58,499 nucleotides of DNA from NCBI GenBank assembly GCA_937898415.1, contig CALDLA010000131.1, positions 1-58,499 on the forward strand, given 5' to 3'. The position numbers and the translations under genes are program-made. The stretch's first letter is position 1. Every line of letters starts with the position of its first letter. Source of the DNA: an uncultured Prevotellaceae bacterium. GTDB lineage: Bacteria > Bacteroidota > Bacteroidia > Bacteroidales > Bacteroidaceae. This document shows positions 1-8,398 of the stretch, piece after piece. The notes under the pieces are model-generated. The model was not told the origin of the DNA, ran no database searches, and saw only the letters and a program-made list of their open reading frames with translations.

Positions 1-4
1 AAAA

Positions 5-31
5 TCCTGGGCAACTTTTTGTTGCTCAGGA
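5..31 (+). terminator. Stem-loop, probable terminator of an upstream gene
   Basis: An 11-bp stem (TCCTGGGCAAC against GTTGCTCAGGA, with one G-U pair on the plus strand) closes a TTTTT loop. No U-run follows it on the plus strand. The gene it would serve lies left of the window, so the role is inferred. Confidence 0.5.
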
Positions 32-127
32 ACTTATAAATAAAGTTAAACTAAAATACTGCGAAATTTAGGGTATGCAAATAATGGAAAAACGACGAGT
101 AATCGCTGTTTTTCAAATTCTTTTTAT

Positions 128-135
128 TAATTTTG
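128..135 (+). promoter_or_regulatory. -7 promoter box TAATTTTG
   Basis: TAATTTTG fits the Bacteroidetes -7 consensus TAnnTTTG and lies 28 bp before the ATG of the small membrane protein. No clear -33 TTTG is visible at the usual 19-21 bp spacing. Confidence 0.5.
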
Positions 136-163
136 CAGCGGAAACAAATAAAATAGTGAAGAT

Positions 164-382
164 ATGACTACCATCATTGCTATTGCAGCATTCATCATCA
201 TCGCCCTCGTTGGCTGGTTCATTGCCGAGGCCAAGGGCAAGTTCGTGACTTACAACAATAACGAACAGGAGCAGGCTGTGCTCAACCAGAATAAGTGCTC
301 GCTGGAACAGAACGGCTACAACGAACTGAACATCAAGGACGTGATACGCACCATAGCCACTACAGGCTATAGCGCTGTGTGA
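164..382 (+). CDS. Small single-pass membrane protein, unknown function
   Basis: A 72-residue protein that I do not recognise. Residues 3-21 (TIIAIAAFIIIALVGWFIA) form one hydrophobic segment, followed by a polar tail rich in Asn, Gln and Glu that should face the cytoplasm or periplasm. It has its own -7 box upstream and is flanked on the right by the convergent comF gene, whose stop codon abuts its own. The ATG at 164 is the only sensible start, because the hydrophobic segment begins immediately after it. The clean gene boundaries and promoter argue that it is real, but nothing in the sequence reveals its job. Confidence 0.65.
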   Translation: MTTIIAIAAFIIIALVGWFIAEAKGKFVTYNNNEQEQAVLNQNKCSLEQNGYNELNIKDVIRTIATTGYSAV

Positions 383-1084
383 TTACGACTTCGCAAAGCC
401 AAGCGACAGTAGACTGATCTTGACATCGCCCGCCTTCAGCAGTTCGCGGGCGCAGGCTGTGATGGTTGCTCCTGTGGTGACGACATCGTCAACCAGCAGA
501 ATATGCTTGCCGTGAATAGCCGCCTGGTCTTTCAGCTCGAAGACATTGGCAACATTCTCCTGACGCTCCCAGCGTCCCATCTGCGTCTGGCTTTTCTCAA
601 ACCGCTTGCGGCAGACTACGCGGTCATATAGGGCCAACCCTGTAGCCTGACAGATGCCTTCAGCCAGACATCGGCTCTGGTTGTAGCCGCGATGCCGCTG
701 GCGACTACGTGCCAACGGTATGGGCACAACCAGGTTAATACCGTCAAAGAATCCTGTCTCGCTAAACTCCACTGCCATCATCCGTCCCATTATCACCCCT
801 ATTTCAGGTTGGTCGTGGTACTTCAGGTCATACAGGATATTGGCCGTCTTGGAACTGCCTTCATAGTAGAACAACGCCGCCACTCGCTCCACAGGAATAA
901 TACCCCAAAACAGGCGGGCCATCACATTGTCATAGGCGCTGAGCTGGAAGCCCGTCCGAGGCAGATGCAGATTACAAGCGGCACAGAGAACCTCCTCCGA
1001 GGGCGCCAACCTTCGTCCACAGACCACACAGAGTCGCGGGGCTATCAGGTCGAGGAGCCGATGCCAGAAACTAATCTTCTTCAT
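383..1084 (-). CDS. comF: ComF family protein (phosphoribosyltransferase-like)
   Basis: A 233-residue ComF-type protein, related to competence protein ComFC and E. coli GntX. The N-terminus carries a four-cysteine zinc-ribbon pattern (CVVCG and CAAC near residues 19-38). The C-terminal half carries the PRPP-binding loop LLVDDVVTTGAT typical of type I phosphoribosyltransferases. I placed the start at the ATG at 1084 (MKKISFWHRLL), because the longer reading frame would run well into recX. Even so the two genes overlap by 14 bp, which suggests translational coupling in a recX-comF transcript. ComF proteins are linked to DNA uptake, but the enzymatic reaction is not established, and no other competence genes occur in the window. 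Confidence 0.85.
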   Translation of the reverse strand: MKKISFWHRLLDLIAPRLCVVCGRRLAPSEEVLCAACNLHLPRTGFQLSAYDNVMARLFWGIIPVERVAALFYYEGSSKTANILYDLKYHDQPEIGVIMGRMMAVEFSETGFFDGINLVVPIPLARSRQRHRGYNQSRCLAEGICQATGLALYDRVVCRKRFEKSQTQMGRWERQENVANVFELKDQAAIHGKHILLVDDVVTTGATITACARELLKAGDVKISLLSLGFAKS

Positions 1085-1553
1085 CCACTTCGTCAACGTC
1101 ACCGTCAATGCACTGGCGGATAATGTCAAAGGTAAAGCCTCGTCCAAGGGCAAACTTCACCAGTTTCTGGTTGAGCTCATAGTCGCTGGAAGCCTTGATA
1201 CTGCGCCGCTTCTGCTTCAACAGCGGCCTGAGCACACTGAGATACTCTTCGTCGTCAACCTCGCTGAGCACACGACTGCGGATGTCGTCGTCAATATGCT
1301 TCATCCACAGCGCCTGCTCCACCTTGCGACGTCCCCACTTGTTGTAGCGTATCTTGTCGCGTACAAAAGCACGGGCATATCGTTCATCATCTACATAACG
1401 CTCGCTGACCAGTCGCTGCATGACACGGGCCTGAGCCTCGTCAGACATCTCCCACCGCCTCATTTTCTCTATCAGTTCGTGCTGGCAATGCTCGGCGCGG
1501 GAACAGAGCTGTGCCAACTGCAGATAGGCGCCTTGTTCGGTTACTTCTTTCAT
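1071..1553 (-). CDS. recX: Regulatory protein RecX
   Basis: A 160-residue RecX family protein. These small helical proteins bind the RecA filament and moderate its recombinase activity. The recognisable RecX core is the stretch with LVSERYVDDERYARAFVRDK around residues 48-67, followed by the GRRKVEQALWMKHI segment, and the tail ends in a strongly acidic run. Length is normal for the family. Its ATG overlaps the prmC stop as ATGA and its stop overlaps the comF start, so prmC-recX-comF should be one minus-strand operon. The start at 1553 is fixed by this 4-bp overlap. recA itself is not in the window. Confidence 0.85.
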   Translation of the reverse strand: MKEVTEQGAYLQLAQLCSRAEHCQHELIEKMRRWEMSDEAQARVMQRLVSERYVDDERYARAFVRDKIRYNKWGRRKVEQALWMKHIDDDIRSRVLSEVDDEEYLSVLRPLLKQKRRSIKASSDYELNQKLVKFALGRGFTFDIIRQCIDGDVDEVDEED

Positions 1554-2383
1554 CGTTGTGCTTTTATCATTCTTGGTTTTCCATACTGGTCATCCCTTAC
1601 CTCGATGTGATGGTACGACATCGCGCTGAGTAAGGATTTCAGCTGTCCGGCATAGAGGGGATTGATCTCGAAGAACAGACTACCACCCGCTGTGAGCGAC
1701 CGTCGTGCGTAGTCAGCAATAGCCCGATAGAACAGCAACGGGTCGTCGTCGGGCACAAACAACGCCAGCGAGGGCTCATAATCCAGCACGTGGCGCTCCA
1801 TCGTCGCCCGTTCTTTCTCACAGACATACGGCGGGTTACTGACGATGATGTTCCATTGGTGAAGGGTGCTGGGTGAAGGGTGAAGGACGTCCTGCTTCTC
1901 AAACTTCATCTGCACACCTAACCGCTGGGCATTCTCTTGGGCTATGGCAAGCGCCACTTCCGAGATGTCCCACGCCGTCACCTGTGCTTCCGGCAGCTCT
2001 GCCGCCAACGTACAGGCGATGCATCCGCTGCCTGTACCGATGTCAAGAATGGTGATTCCTCTCCACTCTCCTCTCTCCTCTCTTCCCTCTTCTTGCACCC
2101 ACTGGCACAACTCCAGCGTTTCGGGACGAGGTATCAGCACTCCCGGCGCTACACGGAACTGGCGTCCACCAAACTCCGCCACACCCAGCACGTACTGCAC
2201 AGGTTCACCCTGTAGCAACCGTTGCTGAATGTGGCGGAGAACAGTGTCGTCGCCCGTCTTTCCACAGAGCACGTCAGCCATTGTCAAGCCGAAGCGCTCT
2301 TCCAGAATGAGCCGTGCTATAGCTTTCGCCTCACGGGCATCATATAGTCTTGTCAGGGGTTTCCACAGTTCTTCGTAACTCAT
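1550..2383 (-). CDS. prmC: Peptide chain release factor N5-glutamine methyltransferase PrmC
   Basis: A 277-residue class I SAM-dependent methyltransferase of the HemK/PrmC type, which methylates the GGQ glutamine of release factors RF1 and RF2. The SAM-binding loop is seen as ILDIGTGSGCIA and the catalytic signature as NPPYV, both in the expected order after an N-terminal helical domain. First gene of the prmC-recX-comF cluster. Two low-complexity tracts sit in surface loops: EEGREERGEWRG (DNA 2062-2095) and LHPSPSTLHQ (DNA 1857-1889, a GGTGAAGGG-type near-repeat). Both look like in-frame insertions of short repetitive DNA between conserved blocks. Confidence 0.93.
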   Translation of the reverse strand: MSYEELWKPLTRLYDAREAKAIARLILEERFGLTMADVLCGKTGDDTVLRHIQQRLLQGEPVQYVLGVAEFGGRQFRVAPGVLIPRPETLELCQWVQEEGREERGEWRGITILDIGTGSGCIACTLAAELPEAQVTAWDISEVALAIAQENAQRLGVQMKFEKQDVLHPSPSTLHQWNIIVSNPPYVCEKERATMERHVLDYEPSLALFVPDDDPLLFYRAIADYARRSLTAGGSLFFEINPLYAGQLKSLLSAMSYHHIEVRDDQYGKPRMIKAQR

Positions 2384-2392
2384 GCTGCGAAG

Positions 2393-3601
2393 TTACTTGA
2401 ACATCAGCTGAGCAAACTCGTGGAGGCTGCGACGCCAGGTGTGCCACTCATGGGCCGTTCCGGGCGATTCATAACCGACGGCGTTCATGCCGACCTGTTC
2501 CTTGATATTCTTGGCTGCCTCTACGCAACCCATGTTCTCCTTGCCACCACCGCTCATGAAGAGCAGCTTGACATTCTTGGCGAAACCTTCTGAACCCTTC
2601 ACCTGGTCAACGCTCCATGCACCGCTGCTGAAAGAGCCAACGTAGGCGAACTTCTCAGGATTGGCAAGCGTAATCTCACGGGCCTGCATACCACCCATCG
2701 AAAGACCGGCATAAGCACGATGCTGAGCATCGGCCATCACACGATAGTTCTTCTCGACCATCGGGATGATGTCGTTGAAGAGTACATTCTTGAAACCTTC
2801 GGAGAAGCCGCCGAAGCCACCACGACGGGGACCACCTTGTCCGGGAGCACCCTGCGGACGCGAACCACCGAAGCCGCCGAAGCCACCCTGCTCGCCAGGA
2901 CGGCGCGTGTTCAGACCATTGTCCATCACGATGATGCAGGGGACGGCCTTGCCTTCGGCAATCAGGTTATCCATAATCTGAGCGGTGTGGCCCTGCTCTG
3001 CCCATCCGTACTCATTCTCACCCATACCGTGCTGCAGATACAGAACGGGGAATTTCTTAGTAGGATTGGTGAAGTACTCATGAGGCAGATAGACATGACA
3101 GCGACGCATCTGCTCGGTGTAGGTAGACCAGTAGAAAACCTCGCTGACAGAGCCCTGCGGCACATTCTTCACCTGCCAGAAATCCTGGTCGTCGGAAGGA
3201 ATCTCAATACCGCTGCCCCAACGGCTGGCACCATAGTAGTAGAGGCTGTTCGGGTCGGGCACATTGGCACCGTCAATGTTCAGCTGATAATAGTGGAAAC
3301 CCTCGTCCTGCGGTTCTGAAGTACCGGTCCACAGACCGTTCTCGTCCTTGGTCATCTCGTAGATCTTGCCGGCAATGTCCAGTCCGACGAACGTTGCCTT
3401 AGGAGCCAAGATTTGCGCACGAACCTGACGCTTGGAGTTCACAGCCGGGAACTGCTTGTTCTCCTGGTTGGTAGATGCCGGTTTGAAATCCTCGGCCTGA
3501 GCCTGGACTGACGGAACGATGGGGTTTTGTCTGGGAGCACCAAACTGAGCTGATGCCGTCATTGCTGCAAAGGCAGCAACTGCTAAAAATACATGTCTCA
3601 T
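2393..3601 (-). CDS. Secreted alpha/beta-hydrolase esterase with N-terminal CBM48-like domain
   Basis: A 402-residue exported esterase of the esterase D/feruloyl-esterase-like group. A signal peptide (MRHVFLAVAAFAAMTASAQ) is followed at about residues 45-125 by an immunoglobulin-like starch-binding (CBM48/E-set) domain (APKATFVGLDIAG...YYQLNIDGANVPDP). The catalytic domain comes next, with HGMGENEYGW, the nucleophile elbow GLSMGGMQ, and a late His in TAHEWHTWR. This architecture is known from Bacteroidetes acetyl-xylan and feruloyl esterases, so removal of ester groups from plant polysaccharides is likely. A Gly/Arg/Pro-rich insertion (GGFGGFGG...RRGGFGGF) splits the catalytic domain. A weak -7-like AACCTTTG lies upstream at 3660-3667. 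Substrate not determinable. Confidence 0.85.
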   Translation of the reverse strand: MRHVFLAVAAFAAMTASAQFGAPRQNPIVPSVQAQAEDFKPASTNQENKQFPAVNSKRQVRAQILAPKATFVGLDIAGKIYEMTKDENGLWTGTSEPQDEGFHYYQLNIDGANVPDPNSLYYYGASRWGSGIEIPSDDQDFWQVKNVPQGSVSEVFYWSTYTEQMRRCHVYLPHEYFTNPTKKFPVLYLQHGMGENEYGWAEQGHTAQIMDNLIAEGKAVPCIIVMDNGLNTRRPGEQGGFGGFGGSRPQGAPGQGGPRRGGFGGFSEGFKNVLFNDIIPMVEKNYRVMADAQHRAYAGLSMGGMQAREITLANPEKFAYVGSFSSGAWSVDQVKGSEGFAKNVKLLFMSGGGKENMGCVEAAKNIKEQVGMNAVGYESPGTAHEWHTWRRSLHEFAQLMFK

Positions 3602-3735
3602 GGGTTAAATAAATAATTAGGTTGATGAATCATTCCGACATTTTGGACGACTCACGTCTGCAAAGGTTAAACACGTTATGATGTTTGTTATAGAAGATTA
3701 ACATTTCACAGTGTACTTCTCTTCGCAATAATTTG

Positions 3736-3743
3736 TAACTTTG
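3736..3743 (+). promoter_or_regulatory. -7 promoter box TAACTTTG of ribD
   Basis: TAACTTTG matches TAnnTTTG and ends only 5 bp before the first ATG of ribD at 3749. If transcription starts the usual few bases downstream, the mRNA would be leaderless or nearly so, or translation starts at the next Met codon (3779). Confidence 0.6.
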
Positions 3744-3748
3744 CCCCC

Positions 3749-4708
3749 ATGAGCAAAACTACAGAAGACGAGAAATACATGCGCCGCTGTATTCAGTTGG
3801 CCATGAACGGACGGCAGAATGCCAAGCCCAATCCTATGGTTGGGGCAGTGATAGTGGCTGAGGGACGGATAATCGGCGAAGGGTATCATGTGCGCTGTGG
3901 CGAAGGCCATGCCGAAGTGAACGCCTTTGCATCGGTGCTTCCAGAGGACGAACCACAACTCCGTGAGGCGACGATGTACGTCTCACTGGAGCCTTGTTCA
4001 CATTACGGTAAGACGCCGCCCTGTGCTGACTTGATCATAAAGAAAGGAATACGTCGTGTCGTTGTCGGCTGTGTCGACGAGTTTGCCGAAGTACAGGGAC
4101 GCGGAATCCGCAAGCTGCAGGAGGCAGGCATTGAGGTGACGATTGGTGTGCTGGAAGAGGAATGTCGCCGATTAAACCGCCGTTTTTTTACATTCCATCG
4201 TTGTTTGCGTCCGTACATTATTCTAAAATGGGCACAGACGGCCAATGGTTTCATTGATGATCATGGACAAGCGCTCAGCATCTCGTCGCCCTTCACCCGA
4301 ATGCTCGCCCATAAACTGCGGGCCGAAGAGGATGCCATCCTCGTGGGGCGCGTAACCGACGAACGGGAACATCCACAGTTGACCGTCCGCGAATGGCGAG
4401 GGCCAGATCCCAAGCGACTCGTCGTAGACCGTACACACCCGCTGAACCTCGGCAGTCTGCATGCCCACAACATCCAGTCGCTCATCGTTGAGGGCGGTAC
4501 CAAGACCCTGCAGTCGTTTCTCGTACAAGGACTATGGGACGAAATTCGTGTGGAAACAAACCTCGGACTAACCGTCACGGCCGGCACCCGTGCACCTCAA
4601 CTTCCTGCCAACGCCGTCGTCAGCAGGCAGGAGCAATACGAGAACAATCTGATTATTTCCTACCGAAATCAGCAGGCACCTCACCCCACTTCCCAGTCTC
4701 CCATTTGA
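3749..4708 (+). CDS. ribD: Bifunctional riboflavin biosynthesis protein RibD
   Basis: A 319-residue RibD, which performs the deaminase and reductase steps from the GTP-derived pyrimidine toward riboflavin in the cytoplasm. The zinc deaminase site is complete (HAEVNAF, then EPCSHYGKTPPCADLI at about residues 52-90). The reductase domain begins at ILKWAQTANGFID and contains the LIVEGG motif. The reductase domain looks short: after KRLVVDRTHPL only about a dozen residues precede NIQSLIVEGG, where I would expect roughly 30-40. The C-terminal 18 codons overlap the convergent RNase H gene. Activity of the second domain is therefore less certain than the first. An alternative start is the Met at 3779. 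Confidence 0.9.
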   Translation: MSKTTEDEKYMRRCIQLAMNGRQNAKPNPMVGAVIVAEGRIIGEGYHVRCGEGHAEVNAFASVLPEDEPQLREATMYVSLEPCSHYGKTPPCADLIIKKGIRRVVVGCVDEFAEVQGRGIRKLQEAGIEVTIGVLEEECRRLNRRFFTFHRCLRPYIILKWAQTANGFIDDHGQALSISSPFTRMLAHKLRAEEDAILVGRVTDEREHPQLTVREWRGPDPKRLVVDRTHPLNLGSLHAHNIQSLIVEGGTKTLQSFLVQGLWDEIRVETNLGLTVTAGTRAPQLPANAVVSRQEQYENNLIISYRNQQAPHPTSQSPI

Positions 4709-5114
4709 CGATGGGATTGCGGTAGTCGTGGGTGCGCAGCCAGTTTTCGGCTCGGGTAATGATTTGGTAGAGTTGCTCCGTCTCCGGCGTCCGTTCCAGT
4801 TTGGTCTTACATTGTCGCTTCTTCACCCAGAGGATAGCATTATAGCTGTCAGAGTAGATGGTCTTCTGATGCAGTCCCTGCTGCCAGCAGAGAGCCAGCG
4901 CGTGGACAATGGCCAGAAACTCACCGATGTTGTTTGTTCCCTTCATCGGTCCGAAATGGAACACCCGGTAGCCCGTCGTCAGGTCGATGGCCTGATACTC
5001 CATCGGTCCCGGATTCCCTGAACAGGCCGCATCCACAGCCCATGCGTCTGCCGTCACCTCTATGGGCAACGGCAGCACGGTATCGTGGCGGTAGTCGGGA
5101 GGATTCTGCATCAT
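4653..5114 (-). CDS. rnhA: Ribonuclease H type I
   Basis: A 153-residue RNase H-fold protein that should cut the RNA strand of RNA-DNA hybrids. The four catalytic acids are in place: Asp in VDAACSGNPGP, Glu in NNIGEFLAIVHAL, Asp in IYSDSYNAI and the final Asp in PADFGRK. The N-terminal viroplasmin-like hybrid-binding domain seen in many Bacteroidetes RNases H is absent. Frame start upstream is a TTG, so the ATG at 5114 (or the adjacent one at 5111) is chosen. It lies 36 bp downstream of argS on the same strand and overlaps the ribD 3' end by 56 bp on the opposite strand, an unusually long antisense overlap of two conserved genes. Confidence 0.85.
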   Translation of the reverse strand: MMQNPPDYRHDTVLPLPIEVTADAWAVDAACSGNPGPMEYQAIDLTTGYRVFHFGPMKGTNNIGEFLAIVHALALCWQQGLHQKTIYSDSYNAILWVKKRQCKTKLERTPETEQLYQIITRAENWLRTHDYRNPIVKWETGKWGEVPADFGRK

Positions 5115-5150
5115 TGTCTTTTGTTTGTTGCGGCTTAGTTGCAACAAACT

Positions 5151-6935
5151 TTACATACGCTCAGGCACTTCAATTCCAAGCAGCCCCATGCCCTTCTTGA
5201 TAATCTTGGCCACATTTTTGGCCAGCATCAGTCGTACGGCTTTCTTCTGCTCATCGGGTTCGTTGAGAATCGAATAGTCGTGGTAGAACTGATTGAAAAT
5301 CTTTGTCAGTTCGTAGCAATAATTGGCGATGCCGCTGGGAGAGTAGTCCTTACCGGCCTGTTCGACAGCGGTGCCGAACTCGTTCATTTTCTGAATGAGT
5401 TCAATTTCCTTCTGACTCATGGGACTCACGAGACCTATGGGACTCATAGGAATTCCGGAAGCCTTACGCAGAATTGAACGGATGCGGGCATAAGTATACT
5501 GGATGAAGGGACCTGTGTTGCCGTTAAAGTCGATGGACTCCTCGGGATTGAAGAGCATGTTCTTGCGAGCGTCAACCTTGAGGATGAAATACTTCAGGGC
5601 ACCCATGCCAACGATGCGGGCAATTTCGCGACGTTCTTCTTCGCTCATATCGTCAAATTTCCCCGATTCCATCGATGTTTTATAGGCATCTTCAATCATC
5701 AATTCCATCAGGTCGTCAGCATCGACAACAGTGCCCTCGCGGCTCTTCATCTTACCGTTGGGCAGTTCCACCATACCATAAGAGAAGTGCGTCAATTCCT
5801 TGCCCCACTTGAAGCCGAGGCGGTCGAGCAAGATGCTGAGCACCTGAAAATGGTAGTTCTGCTCATTGCCTACGACGTAAATCATCTTGTCAATAGGGAA
5901 GTCCTGAAAGCGCATCTCAGCAGTGCCGATGTCCTGCGTCATATAGACAGATGTACCGTCGCTGCGAAGCAGCAATTTCTGGTCGAGCCCCTCGTCGGTA
6001 AGGTCGGCCCAGACGCTGTTATCTTCATGGCGCTCAAAGAGACCTTTGGCCAGACCCTCTTCTACCTTTGCCTTTCCCTTCAAGTAGGTTTGCGACTCAT
6101 AATATATCTTGTCAAAGCTGACACCCATCTTCTTGTAGGTCTCGTCAAAGCCAGCATACACCCAACTGTTCATCTTCTCCCAGAGGGCACGAACCTCGGG
6201 GTCGTTCTGCTCCCACTTGACCAACATCTCGTGGGCCTCCTTGATGAGTGGAGCCTCCTGCTTGGCTTTCTCTTCGTCCATGCCCTGAGCGGTCAATTCT
6301 TTGATTTCATCGCGATAGTGTTTGTCGAAAGCTACGTAGTAGTCGCCAATGAGGTGGTCACCCTTCTTGCCAGAGCTTTCGGGTGTCTCGCCGTTGCCAT
6401 ATTTCAGCCAAGCGAGCATCGACTTGCAGATGTGAATACCACGGTCATTGACAATATTCGTCTTGACGACCTTATTGCCATTGGCCTCCATAATCTGAGC
6501 TAACGACCAGCCTAACAGATTGTTACGCACATGGCCAAGGTGCAGGGGCTTGTTGGTATTGGGCGATGAATACTCAATCATCACAAGAGGAGAACCGTCA
6601 GTTGCTTGTTTTGTACCGAAATGCTCGTCCTGGTCAATGGCTTTCAACAGCTCGAGCCAAGCACCGTCGCCGATGCTCAGATTAAGGAACCCCTTCACTG
6701 CATTGAACTTCTCAACGGCAGGACAGCTATCCACCAAGTACTCGCCAATCTCCTGAGCCGTCTGCTCAGGCGACTTTTTGGCAGCTTTCACAAACGGAAA
6801 GACCACCAATGTCAAGTTACCCTCAAACTCACTTCTTGTTTTTTGTAGCTGCAACATCTTTTCAGTTGCATCCATGCCGTAGAGTGCCTTCACAGCCTCG
6901 CCAGCAGCCTTGCTAATCAATGCTTCAATATTCAT
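5151..6935 (-). CDS. argS: Arginine--tRNA ligase
   Basis: A 594-residue class I aminoacyl-tRNA synthetase charging tRNA-Arg. The N-terminal Add-1 domain is followed by the HIGH-type signature seen as SSPNTNKPLHLGHVRN, the catalytic Rossmann fold with MVELPNGKMKSREGTVV (the KMSKS-equivalent region), and a C-terminal DALR anticodon-binding domain. Start set at ATG 6935 (MNIEALISKAAG), because the frame extends 57 non-conserved codons further upstream through the promoter. The loop IPMSPIGLVSPMSQ (DNA 5417-5450) is encoded by near-repeats of ATGGGACTCA and looks like a recent in-frame insertion. Divergently transcribed from the MATE gene, with overlapping promoters between them. Confidence 0.96.
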   Translation of the reverse strand: MNIEALISKAAGEAVKALYGMDATEKMLQLQKTRSEFEGNLTLVVFPFVKAAKKSPEQTAQEIGEYLVDSCPAVEKFNAVKGFLNLSIGDGAWLELLKAIDQDEHFGTKQATDGSPLVMIEYSSPNTNKPLHLGHVRNNLLGWSLAQIMEANGNKVVKTNIVNDRGIHICKSMLAWLKYGNGETPESSGKKGDHLIGDYYVAFDKHYRDEIKELTAQGMDEEKAKQEAPLIKEAHEMLVKWEQNDPEVRALWEKMNSWVYAGFDETYKKMGVSFDKIYYESQTYLKGKAKVEEGLAKGLFERHEDNSVWADLTDEGLDQKLLLRSDGTSVYMTQDIGTAEMRFQDFPIDKMIYVVGNEQNYHFQVLSILLDRLGFKWGKELTHFSYGMVELPNGKMKSREGTVVDADDLMELMIEDAYKTSMESGKFDDMSEEERREIARIVGMGALKYFILKVDARKNMLFNPEESIDFNGNTGPFIQYTYARIRSILRKASGIPMSPIGLVSPMSQKEIELIQKMNEFGTAVEQAGKDYSPSGIANYCYELTKIFNQFYHDYSILNEPDEQKKAVRLMLAKNVAKIIKKGMGLLGIEVPERM

Positions 6936-6954
6936 AACGTTCGATTTTTGGGTG

Positions 6955-6962
6955 CAAAGGTA
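6955..6962 (-). promoter_or_regulatory. -7 promoter box TACCTTTG of argS
   Basis: On the minus strand TACCTTTG lies 19 bp before the chosen argS ATG. It faces the divergent -7 box of the MATE gene, so the 64-bp intergenic region is a compact bidirectional promoter. Confidence 0.65.
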
Positions 6963-6983
6963 CAAAAAATAAAATAAAAAGCG

Positions 6984-6991
6984 TAACTTTG
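6984..6991 (+). promoter_or_regulatory. -7 promoter box TAACTTTG of the MATE gene
   Basis: TAACTTTG lies 8 bp before the MATE ATG at 7000, again giving a nearly leaderless mRNA. Confidence 0.65.
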
Positions 6992-6999
6992 CAGCAAAA

Positions 7000-8310
7000 A
7001 TGAACCTGCGCGACAAACAAATCCTCAAAATAGCCGCACCCTCGATAGTGTCGAACATCACCGTTCCATTGTTGGGACTCATTGACGTGGCCATCGTCGG
7101 CCACATGGGCAGTCCTGCCTACATCGGAGCAGTGGCTGTGGGATCGATGATTTTCAATCTCATCTACTGGCTGTTCGGGTTCCTGAGGATGTCGACCAGT
7201 GGGTTGACGGCCCAGGCCTACGGGCGACGCGACTTGACAGGAGTCACAACAATTCTGGCACATTCAGGCCGAATAGCCCTCCTCACAGCCTTTGCGCTCA
7301 TCATCTTGCAGATTCCGCTTAAATGGCTCATGTTCTGGGTAATGAGTCCGACGCCCGATGTAGAAACTTTTGCTTCTACATATTTTCGCATCGTCATCTG
7401 GGGGGCTCCGGCCATGTTAGGGCTTTACAGTTTGTCAGGCTGGTTCATTGGGATGCAGAACACCCGAATCCCAATGTATATCAGCATCATGCAGAACATC
7501 ATCAATATCCTGGCTTCAGTGACATTAGTTTATGGTTTCGGCATGAAAATTGAAGGTGTAGCACTTGGTACCGTTATCGCACAATATGCAGGAACCATCA
7601 TGGCCCTTGGGCTTTTAGTGAAACATTATGGCCGGTTGTTTCGAAGATACGGGTGGACGAGAGCACGCCACTCAATACCTCCTAACAACGCCACCATCAA
7701 CTTTGATCTCTTCTTTCGAACGGTCTGTCTGGTGGGTGTAAATCTATTTTTTACGTCGGCCAGTGCCCGTGAGGGAGCGGTCATCCTATCGGTGAATACG
7801 GTAATGTTGCAACTGTTTCTGTTTTTCAGCTACTTCATGGACGGATTTGCCTATGCCGGCGAAGCTATGGGCGGCAGGTTCTACGGAGCGCGTAATGGTG
7901 CGGCTTTCCGCGAGACCCTGCTCCGTCTTTTCAGGTGGACATTGCTGATGACGACCGTTTTCACCATATTCTACATCTTTGGCAGTATGGATATTGTACG
8001 GCTATTGACCGACGATCTTCAGGTTCGTGCTGCAGCTGAGGTGTACGTCTGGTGGGTATGGCTGGTGCCTGCGGCAGGAGCTGCCGCCTTCATCTGGGAC
8101 GGCATCTTCGTGGGCATCACGGCCAGTCGGGGCATGTTGGTGGCAACATTCATAGCTGCGCTATCGTTCGCTGCCGTCCATCTGTTGACGAAAGACACGA
8201 TGGGTAACCACGGTCTGTGGCTGGCACAGGTTACCTACCTCGCCATACGAGGCATCTTGCAGACCGCTTGGTATAAAATTTGGATAGACAAGGCCCCGAA
8301 TTTCGCGTAA
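7000..8310 (+). CDS. MATE family efflux transporter (DinF-like)
   Basis: A 436-residue integral membrane protein of the MATE/MOP exporter fold, expected to exchange Na+ or H+ for drugs or metabolites across the inner membrane. About twelve hydrophobic segments are visible, in two halves. The DinF-type MATE features include an early IDVAIVGHMGSPAYIGAVAVG and a matching second-half segment FMDGFAYAGEAMGGRFYG. The start at 7000 directly follows the promoter. Substrate cannot be predicted from sequence. Some DinF-like proteins have been linked to oxidative stress, but nothing here shows that. Confidence 0.9.
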   Translation: MNLRDKQILKIAAPSIVSNITVPLLGLIDVAIVGHMGSPAYIGAVAVGSMIFNLIYWLFGFLRMSTSGLTAQAYGRRDLTGVTTILAHSGRIALLTAFALIILQIPLKWLMFWVMSPTPDVETFASTYFRIVIWGAPAMLGLYSLSGWFIGMQNTRIPMYISIMQNIINILASVTLVYGFGMKIEGVALGTVIAQYAGTIMALGLLVKHYGRLFRRYGWTRARHSIPPNNATINFDLFFRTVCLVGVNLFFTSASAREGAVILSVNTVMLQLFLFFSYFMDGFAYAGEAMGGRFYGARNGAAFRETLLRLFRWTLLMTTVFTIFYIFGSMDIVRLLTDDLQVRAAAEVYVWWVWLVPAAGAAAFIWDGIFVGITASRGMLVATFIAALSFAAVHLLTKDTMGNHGLWLAQVTYLAIRGILQTAWYKIWIDKAPNFA

Positions 8311-8398
8311 AAAAGCATATTTTTGCGCGTAGGCATACTTTTTTTAGTAAATCGCAGTTTTTTTTTAAAAAAAAGTTTTTCGTTTCACTTCTTTTTTG

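Noticed and set aside
692..1123. Open frame of 143 codons opposite comF
   Set aside because: Antisense shadow of comF/recX with no conserved motif.
8358..8386. T9/A8 palindromic stretch as an intrinsic terminator of the MATE gene
   Set aside because: A pure A/T stem would be weak; it is more likely an AT-rich promoter upstream region.
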